Assembly: GCA_050916095.1 (NCBI GenBank)
Contig: CP050901.1
Span: 434,001 to 498,000 of the forward strand
Reading direction: 5' to 3'
DNA: 64,000 bases
Source of the DNA: JANPCX01 sp050916095
Lineage (GTDB): Bacteria > Pseudomonadota > Gammaproteobacteria > Burkholderiales > Burkholderiaceae_C
The translations under genes were made by a program, and so were the position numbers. The notes below the pieces were generated by a model that ran no database searches, was not told the DNA's origin, and worked only from the letters and a program-made list of their open reading frames with translations. Below, piece after piece: positions 33,343-42,155 of the stretch. Each line of letters begins with the position of its first letter. Within the stretch, counting starts at the first letter, position 1.

Positions 33343-34470
33343 TCAAGTCGACGTCGAACCCGTCAAGGCCAGCCGCTGTTTCGCCGCCGGGTTGGACTTC
33401 GGCGAGTGCGCGGATGTGCCGCTCGCCAGTTCACACACCATCAACACCAAACGCTGCAGCCCAGCCCAAGGATCGGTGGGCCAGTGGGGGTGACGCAGGC
33501 CTTTGACCAAGCCGTCGCAGATGTGGGCGGCTTGCACCAGGTCGGTCAAGGCGGTGGGTCGCAGCAGCGGCACGATACGTTCAAACAAACGTTCTTTGGC
33601 GCCCCACACCCTCGCATCACGCAGCGCCATGGGCAAGGGCTGGCCGCCGGCCACTGCGTCTTTCACACGTTTTAGGGCGCGAATGTCTTCACTCAAGGTC
33701 CAGTGCACCAACACGGCCGCCTCACCTTCGGCCTGCAAACCTTGCAGCATGCGCAAGGCCCGCCCCACCTGACCGGCCAGCACGGCTTCACCGAGTTTGA
33801 AAACGTCGTAACGCGCCACATTGAGCACAGCCGCTTCAATGTCTGCGGCGCTTAGCTCGCCAGCGGGGTGCAGCAAACCCAGCTTCATCACTTCCTGGTG
33901 GGCGGCGAGCAAGTTGCCCTCTACCCTGTCGGCGAAAAAGTCCAGGGCCTGTTGTCCTTCAACGCCACCTTTGACGCGTTGCCCTTGTTGCGACAAGCGC
34001 TGCGCAATCCACGCGGGCAAGGCTTTGCGCTCTACGGGGTCTACACGCACCATCACGCCGACTTGATCGAGTGCGACGAACCAGGCACTTTGTTGCTGTT
34101 GGCGGTCGAGTTTGGGTAGCTGCAGCACCGTTAATACATCATCCGACACAGTGTCGCAATAACGCTGCAAGGCCACCGAGCCATCTTTGCCCGGCTTGCC
34201 TGATGGAATCCGAATTTCTATCAGTTGTTTGTCGGCAAACAAACTCATTTCTTGCGAGGCACCGAGCAAGCCACTCCAGTTGAAATGGGCACCCGCGACC
34301 GTGTGAACTTGGCGTTCGTTGTATCCGAGGCTGCGTGCAGCCACCCTCAACAGGTCGCCGGCCTCTTGCGCCAACAAGGGCTCGTCGCCCCACACGGTGT
34401 AGATGGGCCGCAGGCCTTTGCTGCTGGCTTGCTGCAAGTGGGCAGCGAGCTGTTCGGCCTTGATCTGCAT
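33343..34470 (-). CDS. holA: DNA polymerase III delta subunit
   Basis: Clamp-loader subunit that opens the beta clamp. 375 residues, a little longer than E. coli HolA, with LRPIYTVWGDEPLLAQEA at the N-terminus, the MSLFADKQLIEIRIPSGKPG segment, the central LEGNLLAAHQE-like helix (RVEGNLLAAHQEVMKL) and a C-terminal collar domain. Gene order leuS-lptE-holA is conserved in proteobacteria. It lies 4 bases after lptE and converges on vapC. Confidence 0.95.
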   Translation of the reverse strand: MQIKAEQLAAHLQQASSKGLRPIYTVWGDEPLLAQEAGDLLRVAARSLGYNERQVHTVAGAHFNWSGLLGASQEMSLFADKQLIEIRIPSGKPGKDGSVALQRYCDTVSDDVLTVLQLPKLDRQQQQSAWFVALDQVGVMVRVDPVERKALPAWIAQRLSQQGQRVKGGVEGQQALDFFADRVEGNLLAAHQEVMKLGLLHPAGELSAADIEAAVLNVARYDVFKLGEAVLAGQVGRALRMLQGLQAEGEAAVLVHWTLSEDIRALKRVKDAVAGGQPLPMALRDARVWGAKERLFERIVPLLRPTALTDLVQAAHICDGLVKGLRHPHWPTDPWAGLQRLVLMVCELASGTSAHSPKSNPAAKQRLALTGSTST

Positions 34471-34474
34471 AACG

Positions 34475-34987
34475 CTAAGAGCCCGGCAGCTTGACCGTGG
34501 CCAAGCGGCGCATCACTTGCGCCACGATGTCACTTTGCATCACGCGGTAAAGCTGCGCTTCTTCTTGTTCCTTGGCCAGGGCCTGGCTTTCGTTGTAGCT
34601 CATGTCGCGCAGCAACAGAAGTTCAGCAGGGGGCTGAAGCACCACACCGCTGGGTGTGCGCACAAGGTATTTCAAACGCACACGCAGTTGGAAACTTCTC
34701 ACCAAGCCAGCCGATGTACTGGCGGAGGCTACCCGTTCACGTGCGTCTTGAATGGCCTCAAATACGACTTGCGCTTGCGCCGTTGAATCCACTGCGGTGG
34801 TGGTTTTGCTGGCGCTGAAGTTCAGTTTTAACTCTTCCAGCATCAAGGAGCGGGGAGCGAAGCCGGTGAAGGCTATGGTGCTGAATTGCAGCTCGGGAAC
34901 GCGGCGCAACTCAAATCCACAGCCCATCAGCAATGCGCCCGAAGAGACTGCTCCCAGCCAGTGGCGACGCGAGAGGAGTTTTTTCAT
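34475..34987 (-). CDS. lptE: LPS-assembly lipoprotein LptE
   Basis: 170-residue outer-membrane lipoprotein that plugs and stabilises LptD. Signal peptide with twin arginine-like RRHWLG and lipobox LMGC (Cys at about residue 23), then the GFELR start of mature LptE and the TIAFTGFAPRS strand. Start at 34987 chosen because it gives the signal peptide; the longer frame overlaps leuS. It sits between leuS and holA as usual. Confidence 0.93.
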   Translation of the reverse strand: MKKLLSRRHWLGAVSSGALLMGCGFELRRVPELQFSTIAFTGFAPRSLMLEELKLNFSASKTTTAVDSTAQAQVVFEAIQDARERVASASTSAGLVRSFQLRVRLKYLVRTPSGVVLQPPAELLLLRDMSYNESQALAKEQEEAQLYRVMQSDIVAQVMRRLATVKLPGS

Positions 34988-34998
34988 GTCGTGCAGTG

Positions 34999-37617
34999 TC
35001 AAACCACCACGTTGACCAAACGCCCCGGCACCACAATGATTTTTTTCACGGGCTTGCCCTCGCAGAATTTGATGCAATCCGGATGGGCCAGCGCCGCCGC
35101 CTCAATGGCGGTTTTGTCTGCGGCCGCAGGCACTTTGATGGCCCCGCGCAGTTTGCCGCCGACTTGCAGCATCAGTTCGATCTGATCTTGCACCAGTGCC
35201 GACTCGTCTACTTCAGGCCAAGGCGCGTCCAGCAGATCGCCGTGCGCATCGGCGTAGCCCAGGTCACGCCACAACACCCAGGTGGTGTGCGGGCAAGCGG
35301 GGTAAAGGGCACGCAGCAAGATGCCATAACCCTCGCGCAGAACGCTCGGGGCATCACCCTTGAACGACTCCAGCGCGTTCAGCAACTTCATGCAGCCTGA
35401 GACAACGGTGTTGTACTGCATGCGCTCAAAGTCGTAGCTGACTTGGCGCAGCACGTTGTGAATTTCGCGGCGCAGGGTTTTGGCGTCGTCAGCCAAGGTG
35501 GTTGTCGCGGCGGTCGTCGATTGCAAGGCCGCAGTGTGTTTGGCCGCAAAGGCCCAGACCCGTCTCAAGAAGCGGTGTGCACCTTCGACGCCCGCGTCGT
35601 TCCATTCCAAGGTTTGTTCGGGAGGGGAGGCGAACATGACAAACAAACGCGCTGTGTCTGCGCCGTACTGGTCAATGAGGGCTTGCGGATCAACGCCGTT
35701 GTTTTTGGACTTGGACATCGTGCCCACGCCCTCATAGTCCACCAACAGGCCATCTACTTTCCGACGGGCACCGTTGACTTTTCCAGTTTCATCGAAGGTG
35801 TTGTCCACTTCATGCGGCCAAAAATACTCGATACCGCCTTTGTCGCCGCGCTTGGAATAAATGTGGTTCAGCACCATGCCCTGTGTGAGCAGCTTGGTGA
35901 AAGGCTCATCGACCTTCACCAATTTCAAATCACGCATCACCTTGGTCCAAAAGCGTGCGTACAGCAAATGCAAGATGGCATGTTCAATGCCACCGATGTA
36001 CTGGTCCATCGGCATCCAGTAGTCGCTTCCCGCGCCCACCATGGCCTCGTTGTTGCCCGCATCGCAGTACCGCATGAAGTACCACGACGAGTCCACAAAG
36101 GTGTCCATCGTGTCGGTTTCGCGTTTGCTGGGTTTGCCGCAAATTGGGCAGGGCGCGTTCACGAATGTCGCGTGTTTGTGAAGCGGGTTGCCTGAGCCGT
36201 CGGGTATCAATTCTTCCGGCAGCACAACGGGCAAGTCTTGCTCGGGCACGGGTACCGCGCCGTGTTCATCGCAGTGGATGATAGGAATGGGCGTGCCCCA
36301 ATAACGCTGGCGGCTGATGCCCCAGTCGCGCAAACGCCAGGTGGTTTTTTTCTCGCCCAGGCCTTTTTCTTCGAGTGCTTGGGCCACGGCATCCACGGCC
36401 ACCTGGTAGGGCATGCCACTGAAAAAGTCGGAGTTGATAGTGAGGCCGCGCTGCTTGTCGGCGTACCAGTCTTGCCAGTGGTCGTAACTGAACTGCTCGC
36501 CATCCACATGCACCACTTGCAGCAAGTCGATGCCATATTTTTTGGCGAAAGCAAAGTCGCGTTCATCGTGGGCGGGTACGCCCATGACGGCACCGTCGCC
36601 GTAACCCATCAACACATAGTTGCCCACCCACACCGGTACTTTGGCGCCGGTGATGGGATGTTCCACGGTGAGGCCTGTGGGGACGCCTTTTTTCTCTTGT
36701 GTGGCCAGCTCGGCTTCGGTGGTGCCGCCTGCTTTGCACTCGGCCACAAAGGCCGCCACCGTGGGGCTCAGGGACGCCGCATGTGTGGCCAGTGGGTGCT
36801 CGGGCGCGACCGCGCAAAAGGTGACACCCATGATGGTGTCGGCCCGTGTGGTGAACACATACAGTTTGCCGTCGCCGATGGGCTGGCCCTGTGCGTCATC
36901 GATGTCGTGGGGAAAAGCAAAACGCACACCTTCGCTCTTGCCGATCCAGTTTTCTTGCATCAGTTTGACGCGCTCGGGCCAGCCAGCGAGTTGGTGCTGC
37001 ACATGGTCCAGCAGCTCGGGGGCGTATTTCGTGATGTTGAGGTAGTAGCCTGGAATCTCGCGTTTTTCGATCAAAGCGCCTGAGCGCCAGCCACGTCCAT
37101 CAATCACTTGTTCGTTGGCCAGCACGGTTTGATCCACCGGATCCCAGTTCACCACTTGCGTGCGGCGCTCCGCAATACCGGCTTCCAACATCTTCAGGAA
37201 CAACCATTGGTTCCATTTGTAGTAACTCGGCGAGCAGGTGGCGACCTCGCGGCTCCAGTCGATGGCCAAGCCCATGGCCTGCATTTGCCCTTTCATGTGG
37301 GCGATGTTGTCGTAGGTCCACTTGGCGGGTGGCACCTTGTTTTTCATGGCCGCGTTTTCCGCCGGCAACCCAAACGCATCCCAGCCCATGGGCATGAGCA
37401 CGTTGAAACCCTTCATACGCAGTTGCCGGGCCAGCATGTCGTTGATCGTGTAGTTGCGCACATGACCCATGTGCAGCTTGCCGCTGGGGTAGGGCAGCAT
37501 GGAGCACGCGTAGAACTTGGGTTTGGTTTTGTCTTCGGTGACGAGGTAGGCGTCGGCCTTGTTCCACGCGGCTTGTGCAGTGCGCTCGATCTCTGAGGGT
37601 TTGAAGTCGGGAGTCAT
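34999..37617 (-). CDS. leuS: Leucyl-tRNA synthetase
   Basis: Class I synthetase charging tRNA-Leu. 872 residues, full length. HIGH-type motif HMGHVRNYT near residue 49, the CP1 editing domain in the 220-420 region (TRADTIMGVTFCAVAPEHPL, YGDGAVMGVPAHDERD) and the KMSKS-type motif TMSKSKNNGVDP at about 635. Followed by lptE and holA in one transcription unit. Confidence 0.97.
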   Translation of the reverse strand: MTPDFKPSEIERTAQAAWNKADAYLVTEDKTKPKFYACSMLPYPSGKLHMGHVRNYTINDMLARQLRMKGFNVLMPMGWDAFGLPAENAAMKNKVPPAKWTYDNIAHMKGQMQAMGLAIDWSREVATCSPSYYKWNQWLFLKMLEAGIAERRTQVVNWDPVDQTVLANEQVIDGRGWRSGALIEKREIPGYYLNITKYAPELLDHVQHQLAGWPERVKLMQENWIGKSEGVRFAFPHDIDDAQGQPIGDGKLYVFTTRADTIMGVTFCAVAPEHPLATHAASLSPTVAAFVAECKAGGTTEAELATQEKKGVPTGLTVEHPITGAKVPVWVGNYVLMGYGDGAVMGVPAHDERDFAFAKKYGIDLLQVVHVDGEQFSYDHWQDWYADKQRGLTINSDFFSGMPYQVAVDAVAQALEEKGLGEKKTTWRLRDWGISRQRYWGTPIPIIHCDEHGAVPVPEQDLPVVLPEELIPDGSGNPLHKHATFVNAPCPICGKPSKRETDTMDTFVDSSWYFMRYCDAGNNEAMVGAGSDYWMPMDQYIGGIEHAILHLLYARFWTKVMRDLKLVKVDEPFTKLLTQGMVLNHIYSKRGDKGGIEYFWPHEVDNTFDETGKVNGARRKVDGLLVDYEGVGTMSKSKNNGVDPQALIDQYGADTARLFVMFASPPEQTLEWNDAGVEGAHRFLRRVWAFAAKHTAALQSTTAATTTLADDAKTLRREIHNVLRQVSYDFERMQYNTVVSGCMKLLNALESFKGDAPSVLREGYGILLRALYPACPHTTWVLWRDLGYADAHGDLLDAPWPEVDESALVQDQIELMLQVGGKLRGAIKVPAAADKTAIEAAALAHPDCIKFCEGKPVKKIIVVPGRLVNVVV

Positions 37618-37670
37618 TGGAAGAGTGGTGTGGAGTTCGAAAGGCCGGCGCGACGAAAGTCGTCTGTCAA

Positions 37671-37676
37671 ATTATA
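37671..37676 (-). promoter_or_regulatory. -10 box upstream of leuS
   Basis: On the minus strand this reads TATAAT, 53 bases before the leuS ATG; the matching -35 is poor. The rest of the 208-base gap to the acyltransferase gene (37618-37825) shows no gene or terminator that I can support. Confidence 0.4.
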
Positions 37677-37825
37677 AAAAGCGCCAAGTGAAGTCAGCGC
37701 CCCGAAAAAGGCCCGCTCGAGTACAGGCTACACGTGAGATGTCAAACTTTCTCAGCGTGTTTAACCCACCCCATCGGATTCAGTTCGCAAGCCGATATCC
37801 TGCGGGAAACTCGTCCGTTGTACAA

Positions 37826-38923
37826 TCAACTTGCCCACGTGATGCGCTTAATCACGAACTCGTGAATGATCAAGGAAAAAAACAGGCTGAGGCAGCAAAC
37901 CAGAGCAAATTTCAATGCTGCTGGCCATTGAAAATCCAGCAGGGCAAAACCTATGAATGCCACGGCAAAATGGTGAAACAGGAAAATCGTATAAGAGGCT
38001 TCACTTAGGCGCGTGATCCAAGGGTTGACAGATCTGACACTCTGTTGAAGGAAACGGATTAAGCCCGCCAGAAATAACCATATCAGCAGTATCTTTGCGA
38101 TAGAGTGGAGCTCCGCTAACCAGAACACGCTGGGCAGTGGATACTGAGTTAATGTCCATGCAGCCAGAAGCGCCGAGAGGCCCACCCAGGGCGGGACACC
38201 CAGAAAATTCTGCTGCAAAGCCGGGTATCGGTACATCGCGTAACCAACCAAAAAGTACGGCAGGTTATCGGCCAAGCGGTATATGGAAGTTAAACCCGCC
38301 CATTCGTAATAGGCCACACCTGTGGCGCGCGCCAGCAACATCAAGCAAAAGCCAAACAACACAATCAACGGTATCAGCAGGTACCAGCTGATGGTGTTGA
38401 TTCGTCGGAGGTTAATCCACTCGTAAAGCTTGAATTTGTGACAGATCTGCACGCCCAGACCGATCAGCAGGGAATAGATCAACAAGTCCATCAGGAACCA
38501 CAAATGGAAAAGCGGAACGCCAGCAACTACCGCCGCCCAGCCCGACTGCCCTTTCACCCACGCCAACCAGTATTGCTGCAGCACATTAAGAGAAAACCAA
38601 GTCGTTAGCAGCGGAATGGCGATGCGGGGGATGCGTTTTTGCCACAGGCCGGGCAGCCCCCAGCGAGTTACGGTCAGGGCACAAAAATAACCGGATAACC
38701 AGAAAAACGCCGGCATTCGAAACAGGTGAATCAACAGAGCGACGCGATCAAACCAAATGCTTTGCGAAGCATCGGACACCAACCAATGCGCGGACGCGCC
38801 ATAAACTCCCGCGCCGTGTAGTGCCACGCCCAAGAGCATGAGAATTGCCCGAGCAGCGTCCAAAGCCGTGTTGTTCTGGTGGGTGCTAGCTGTAGATGTT
38901 TGTAAGGAGTGTGGCGTGTTCAT
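37826..38923 (-). CDS. Acyltransferase 3 family membrane protein (OpgC-like)
   Basis: About 365 residues with around ten hydrophobic segments. The N-terminal LDAARAILMLLGVALHG matches the Acyl_transf_3 start, with the helix-1 His expected for acyl transfer, and FRMPAFFWLSGYF is the second signature. The family O-acylates surface sugars; the OpgC/MdoC branch succinylates periplasmic glucans. The ATG at 38923 follows the exbD stop by 16 bases. By eye the gene is more AT-rich than its neighbours and is an odd guest at the end of bamE-dapB-exbB-exbD. Substrate unknown. Confidence 0.85.
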   Translation of the reverse strand: MNTPHSLQTSTASTHQNNTALDAARAILMLLGVALHGAGVYGASAHWLVSDASQSIWFDRVALLIHLFRMPAFFWLSGYFCALTVTRWGLPGLWQKRIPRIAIPLLTTWFSLNVLQQYWLAWVKGQSGWAAVVAGVPLFHLWFLMDLLIYSLLIGLGVQICHKFKLYEWINLRRINTISWYLLIPLIVLFGFCLMLLARATGVAYYEWAGLTSIYRLADNLPYFLVGYAMYRYPALQQNFLGVPPWVGLSALLAAWTLTQYPLPSVFWLAELHSIAKILLIWLFLAGLIRFLQQSVRSVNPWITRLSEASYTIFLFHHFAVAFIGFALLDFQWPAALKFALVCCLSLFFSLIIHEFVIKRITWAS

Positions 38924-38939
38924 CAACGTATAGGGCAAT

Positions 38940-39374
38940 TCACGGGCGCTGGAGTGTTGTTGTTTGTGGTTCGGCCACAAACGCAATTCGACTCAACCCA
39001 GACTGCTGCACCTGACCAATCAGTTCGGCTACCCGCCCATAAGCCACGCTTTTGTCAGCGCGAAGTTGCACCTCAAGCAGGGCATTTTTCTTGGCTTTGT
39101 CGGCGAGCCGGGCGCTCAAGGTTGCTGTGTCCAGCAGTTCGTCACCCAGGTAGAGCTTGCCTTGTGCGTCAATCGCCACGGCGATGTAGGGGCTGTCATT
39201 TGTGGCCTGGGCTGCTCCGCTTTGCGGCAGGTCCAGTTTCAGGCTGCTGGTCATCAAGGGGGCTGTGATCATGAAGATGACAAGCAGCACCAGCATCACA
39301 TCGATCAACGGTGTCATGTTGATCTCACCCATGGGTTGTGGGCCAGTGGTGCGTTCCAAACGACCGAATGCCAT
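38940..39374 (-). CDS. exbD: Biopolymer transport protein ExbD/TolR
   Basis: 144-residue inner-membrane protein with one transmembrane helix carrying the proton-path Asp in NMTPLIDVMLVLLVIFM (about residue 25) and a periplasmic domain. With ExbB/TolQ it forms a proton-driven motor that energises TonB- or Tol-type processes. It begins 5 bases after the exbB stop. Confidence 0.93.
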   Translation of the reverse strand: MAFGRLERTTGPQPMGEINMTPLIDVMLVLLVIFMITAPLMTSSLKLDLPQSGAAQATNDSPYIAVAIDAQGKLYLGDELLDTATLSARLADKAKKNALLEVQLRADKSVAYGRVAELIGQVQQSGLSRIAFVAEPQTTTLQRP

Positions 39375-39379
39375 GATGC

Positions 39380-40036
39380 CTAGGGCTGCTTCAAGGCGTC
39401 GAGCTGAAACTCGCGCAGGTCATGGGCAAAACCTTCGAGTTCCGCCTCACAAGCGCTCACCATCTTGCCAAAAATGTTGTAGGCCAGCACCGCAGGAATA
39501 GCCACAGCCAGGCCAGCGGCCGTCATGATCAGCGCCTCGCCCACCGGGCCCGAGACACGTTCAATGCTCAGCGTGCCTGCGGTCGAAATGCCCACCAAGG
39601 CGTGGTAGATGCCCCAGACCGTTCCAAACAAACCGATGAAGGGTGCCGTGCTGCCGATCGAAGCGAGCATCACTTGTCCCCATTGAAGCTGGGACAGCAC
39701 CGCATGCAAAGCGTCGCGCAAACGGCGAGTGAGTTGTGAGGCAGCGCTGCTGCTGGAAGCCAGCGTCGCAGGCCCGGACGCTGTCGTGGCAGCTTGCAGC
39801 AACGGCGTGAGCACGCCGCTGCGGTCAAACGCCAGAAGCTGTGCCCGACCCGCTTGCAGATCGGGGGCTGCCCAAAACGACGCCACCGCGCGGCTGATGT
39901 CGGCGCGCACGCGCCGCAGCAACCAAGACTTCCAAAGAATGAGCACCCACGCGCACACAGACATCAAGAGCAGCAACAGCGCGACAGCCTTGATGACGGC
40001 ATCACCTTGTTGCCAGAAATGTTCAAAACCGTTCAT
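39380..40036 (-). CDS. exbB: MotA/TolQ/ExbB proton channel protein
   Basis: 218 residues with three transmembrane helices and the family signature LASIGSTAPFIGLFGTVWGI and GEALIMTAAGLAVAIPAVLAYN. Partner of the adjacent ExbD. No TonB or TolA gene is in the window, so whether it serves iron uptake or envelope integrity is open. Lies 18 bases after dapB. Confidence 0.94.
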   Translation of the reverse strand: MNGFEHFWQQGDAVIKAVALLLLLMSVCAWVLILWKSWLLRRVRADISRAVASFWAAPDLQAGRAQLLAFDRSGVLTPLLQAATTASGPATLASSSSAASQLTRRLRDALHAVLSQLQWGQVMLASIGSTAPFIGLFGTVWGIYHALVGISTAGTLSIERVSGPVGEALIMTAAGLAVAIPAVLAYNIFGKMVSACEAELEGFAHDLREFQLDALKQP

Positions 40037-40054
40037 GGTGTCAAAGGTGGTGGG

Positions 40055-40864
40055 TCAAGTTGTGCCAAGCACGTCGTTCATGTCAAACAACCCGTGCGCC
40101 TGCTTCATCAAAAACCGCGCCGCACGCAAACTGCCCTGGGCGTAGCCGGCGCGGCTGGAGCTTTTGTGACTGATTTCAATGCGCTCGCCTATGCCTGCAA
40201 ACAGCACGGTATGGTCGCCGATGATGTCACCGCCGCGTATCGTCGCGAAGCCGATGGTGGAGGGGTCGCGGGCACCGGTCACGCCTTCACGGCCATAGAC
40301 CGCACATTTGTCCAGGTTGCGGCCCACGGCTTTGGCCACCACCTGACCCATTTGCAGCGCAGTGCCGCTCGGCGCATCGACCTTGTGGCGGTGGTGGGCT
40401 TCAATGATTTCGATGTCGTAGCCTTCATTCAGTGCACGCGCAGCGACATCAAGCAAACGCAGCACCACGTTCACCCCCACGCTCATGTTCGGTGCCATCA
40501 TCAATGCGATGTGCTGGGCGTACTGGGTGACGATGGTTTTCTGTTCCGGCGAGAACCCCGTGGTGCCGATGACGGCTTTCACACCCAAGTTGCGGCACAC
40601 GGCCAAATGGGCCAGCGTGCCTTCTGGGCGTGTGAAGTCGATCAGGACCTGAGCGTCCTTCAAGCCCTGGTTCAAATCGGCGGTGATGAGAACGCCACTT
40701 TGTTTTCCCAGGAACGCTGCTGCATCCAGGCCCAGACTCGGGCTGCCTGGAACATCCAACGCGCCTGCCAGCACCATGTCAGGGGATTGGTCGATAGCCT
40801 CAATCAGAACCCGGCCCATCCGACCCGAAGCACCGGCAATCGCCACTTTGCAAGGTGCTGCCAT
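40055..40864 (-). CDS. dapB: 4-hydroxy-tetrahydrodipicolinate reductase
   Basis: NAD(P)H-dependent step of lysine and diaminopimelate synthesis. 269 residues from the ATG at 40864, with the dinucleotide loop VAIAGASGRMGR, the catalytic EAHHRHKVDAPSGTA and the C-terminal GERIEISHKSSSR. A TTG one codon upstream is not needed. The ATG overlaps the bamE stop (ATGA), so it follows bamE in one message. Confidence 0.96.
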   Translation of the reverse strand: MAAPCKVAIAGASGRMGRVLIEAIDQSPDMVLAGALDVPGSPSLGLDAAAFLGKQSGVLITADLNQGLKDAQVLIDFTRPEGTLAHLAVCRNLGVKAVIGTTGFSPEQKTIVTQYAQHIALMMAPNMSVGVNVVLRLLDVAARALNEGYDIEIIEAHHRHKVDAPSGTALQMGQVVAKAVGRNLDKCAVYGREGVTGARDPSTIGFATIRGGDIIGDHTVLFAGIGERIEISHKSSSRAGYAQGSLRAARFLMKQAHGLFDMNDVLGTT

Positions 40865-41394
40865 CAACGAGCCTCCAGCGGTGGATAGTCGCGTGCAGGT
40901 GGATTCGCAGCGACCGTGGTGGATGGGGTTGTGGGCGGTTTGGCGGCGGGTAGGGCTTTGACTTGTTCTTCGGTGAGTGCCAGAACAGGGACTTTGCTAC
41001 CGGACTTTCGTGTGTCGATAGAGGTCACGAAGTCGCGCTCCGTCGGCAGATCGGGAGCGTCTATGGTTTTGAGCGTTTCACCTTCAAATTTCACCACCAC
41101 CAAACGTTGCTGCGAGGTAGCGCCTTGGCGGCGAATGGTGAAAGGGTAGTCCCAGCGGTCCACGTGGAAAATGTCGGTCAACATCGGCGAACCCAAGATG
41201 TCGCGCACTTCGGCGCGTGTCATCCCAGGCTTAACCAAAGCGGCCATTTCTTTGGTGACCACATTGCCTTGCACCACCTCCAACCGGTAGGGTGTGATGA
41301 AGCCCAGCAAGTTGTCTGATGACTGAGACGATTGACAGCCGACCAGCAGCGCTGTCAACACGATGAAGCCGGTCAGCATGGCGATGCGAATCAT
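40864..41394 (-). CDS. bamE: Outer-membrane assembly lipoprotein BamE
   Basis: Small lipoprotein of the BAM complex. From the ATG at 41394 it has 176 residues: signal peptide with lipobox LVGC (Cys at about 20), then YRLEVVQGNVVTKEMAALVKPGMTRAEVRDILGSP, the SmpA/OmlA core, and a Pro/Thr-rich C-terminal tail longer than in E. coli. An ATG at 41430 would add 12 residues. Divergent from fur and coupled to dapB, an order common in beta- and gammaproteobacteria. Confidence 0.94.
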   Translation of the reverse strand: MIRIAMLTGFIVLTALLVGCQSSQSSDNLLGFITPYRLEVVQGNVVTKEMAALVKPGMTRAEVRDILGSPMLTDIFHVDRWDYPFTIRRQGATSQQRLVVVKFEGETLKTIDAPDLPTERDFVTSIDTRKSGSKVPVLALTEEQVKALPAAKPPTTPSTTVAANPPARDYPPLEAR

Positions 41395-41585
41395 CCTTGT
41401 GGAGCGGCTCAGGGGCAAAGACAATGGCATGAATAGGGGGCTTTTTCTGAAACGTCGGCTGCGTAGCGGCTGGTTGCCAGAATGGCACGCGGCAGATGGC
41501 ACCAACCTCGATATGATGAGGCATTCTAGCGGCAGCACCCTCAACGCCAGCTAAGCCGCCACACGGATCGAATAGGCTATGCACC

Positions 41586-42035
41586 ATGCCCCCATACACC
41601 ACCAACCACGCAGAAGAGCTCAAGAGCAGCGGCCTGAAGGCCACGCTGCCGCGCATCAAGATACTGGAAGTGTTCCAGCAGTCCACCCAGCGCCACCTCA
41701 CCGCAGAAGACGTCTACAAAATTCTGCTTACTGAAGGTGCCGACGTGGGTTTGGCCACCGTCTACCGGGTGTTAATGCAGTTTGAGCAGGCGGGCTTGCT
41801 CTCTCGTCACCATTTTGAGGCGGGCAAGGCGGTTTTTGAGTTGAACGAAGGCCAGCATCATGACCATTTGGTCTGCCTCAGTTGCGGCAGGGTAGAGGAA
41901 TTTTTTGACGCCGAAATTGAAAAACGCCAGCGGGCTGTGGCCACATCGCGGGGTTTTGAACTGCAGGATCACGCCTTGTCGCTGTATGGCGTTTGCACCA
42001 AGAAGAACTGCCCGCACAAACCGAAACAACCATAG
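41586..42035 (+). CDS. fur: Ferric uptake regulator
   Basis: Fe2+-dependent repressor. 149 residues with the winged-helix LTAEDVYKILL and LATVYRVLMQFEQAGLL, the metal site GQHHDHLVCLSCG with its CxxC, and the dimerisation domain ending in a second Cys-rich turn (GVCTKKNC). The stop codon TAG lies at the very edge of the inverted-repeat element that follows. Confidence 0.96.
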   Translation: MPPYTTNHAEELKSSGLKATLPRIKILEVFQQSTQRHLTAEDVYKILLTEGADVGLATVYRVLMQFEQAGLLSRHHFEAGKAVFELNEGQHHDHLVCLSCGRVEEFFDAEIEKRQRAVATSRGFELQDHALSLYGVCTKKNCPHKPKQP

Positions 42036-42155
42036 AACCTATCGGTCAATCAGGCAACCCTGCGGGTCGGCGTTCCGTAAAGCACGAGAAGGTTGCTCCC
42101 AGCGCGGTGGACTATTGAGCCCCGGCGCATGGCTGTTTCATTGACGGATAGGTTC
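42035..42155. repeat. MITE-like element with 16-base terminal inverted repeats
   Basis: A 121-base segment bounded by inverted repeats GAACCTATCGGTCAAT (42035-42050) and ATTGACGGATAGGTTC (42140-42155), which match at 15 of 16 positions. No ORF lies inside. It fills the entire gap between the convergent stops of fur and hprK, and its ends touch both stop codons. Size and terminal repeats suggest a miniature inverted-repeat transposable element; clear target-site duplication was not found. Confidence 0.6.

Noticed and set aside
36238..37083. 281-codon plus-strand open frame inside leuS
   Set aside because: Antisense shadow of leucyl-tRNA synthetase.
39794..40888. 364-codon plus-strand open frame over exbB and dapB
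   Set aside because: His/Gln-rich antisense shadow; both opposite genes are clearly real.
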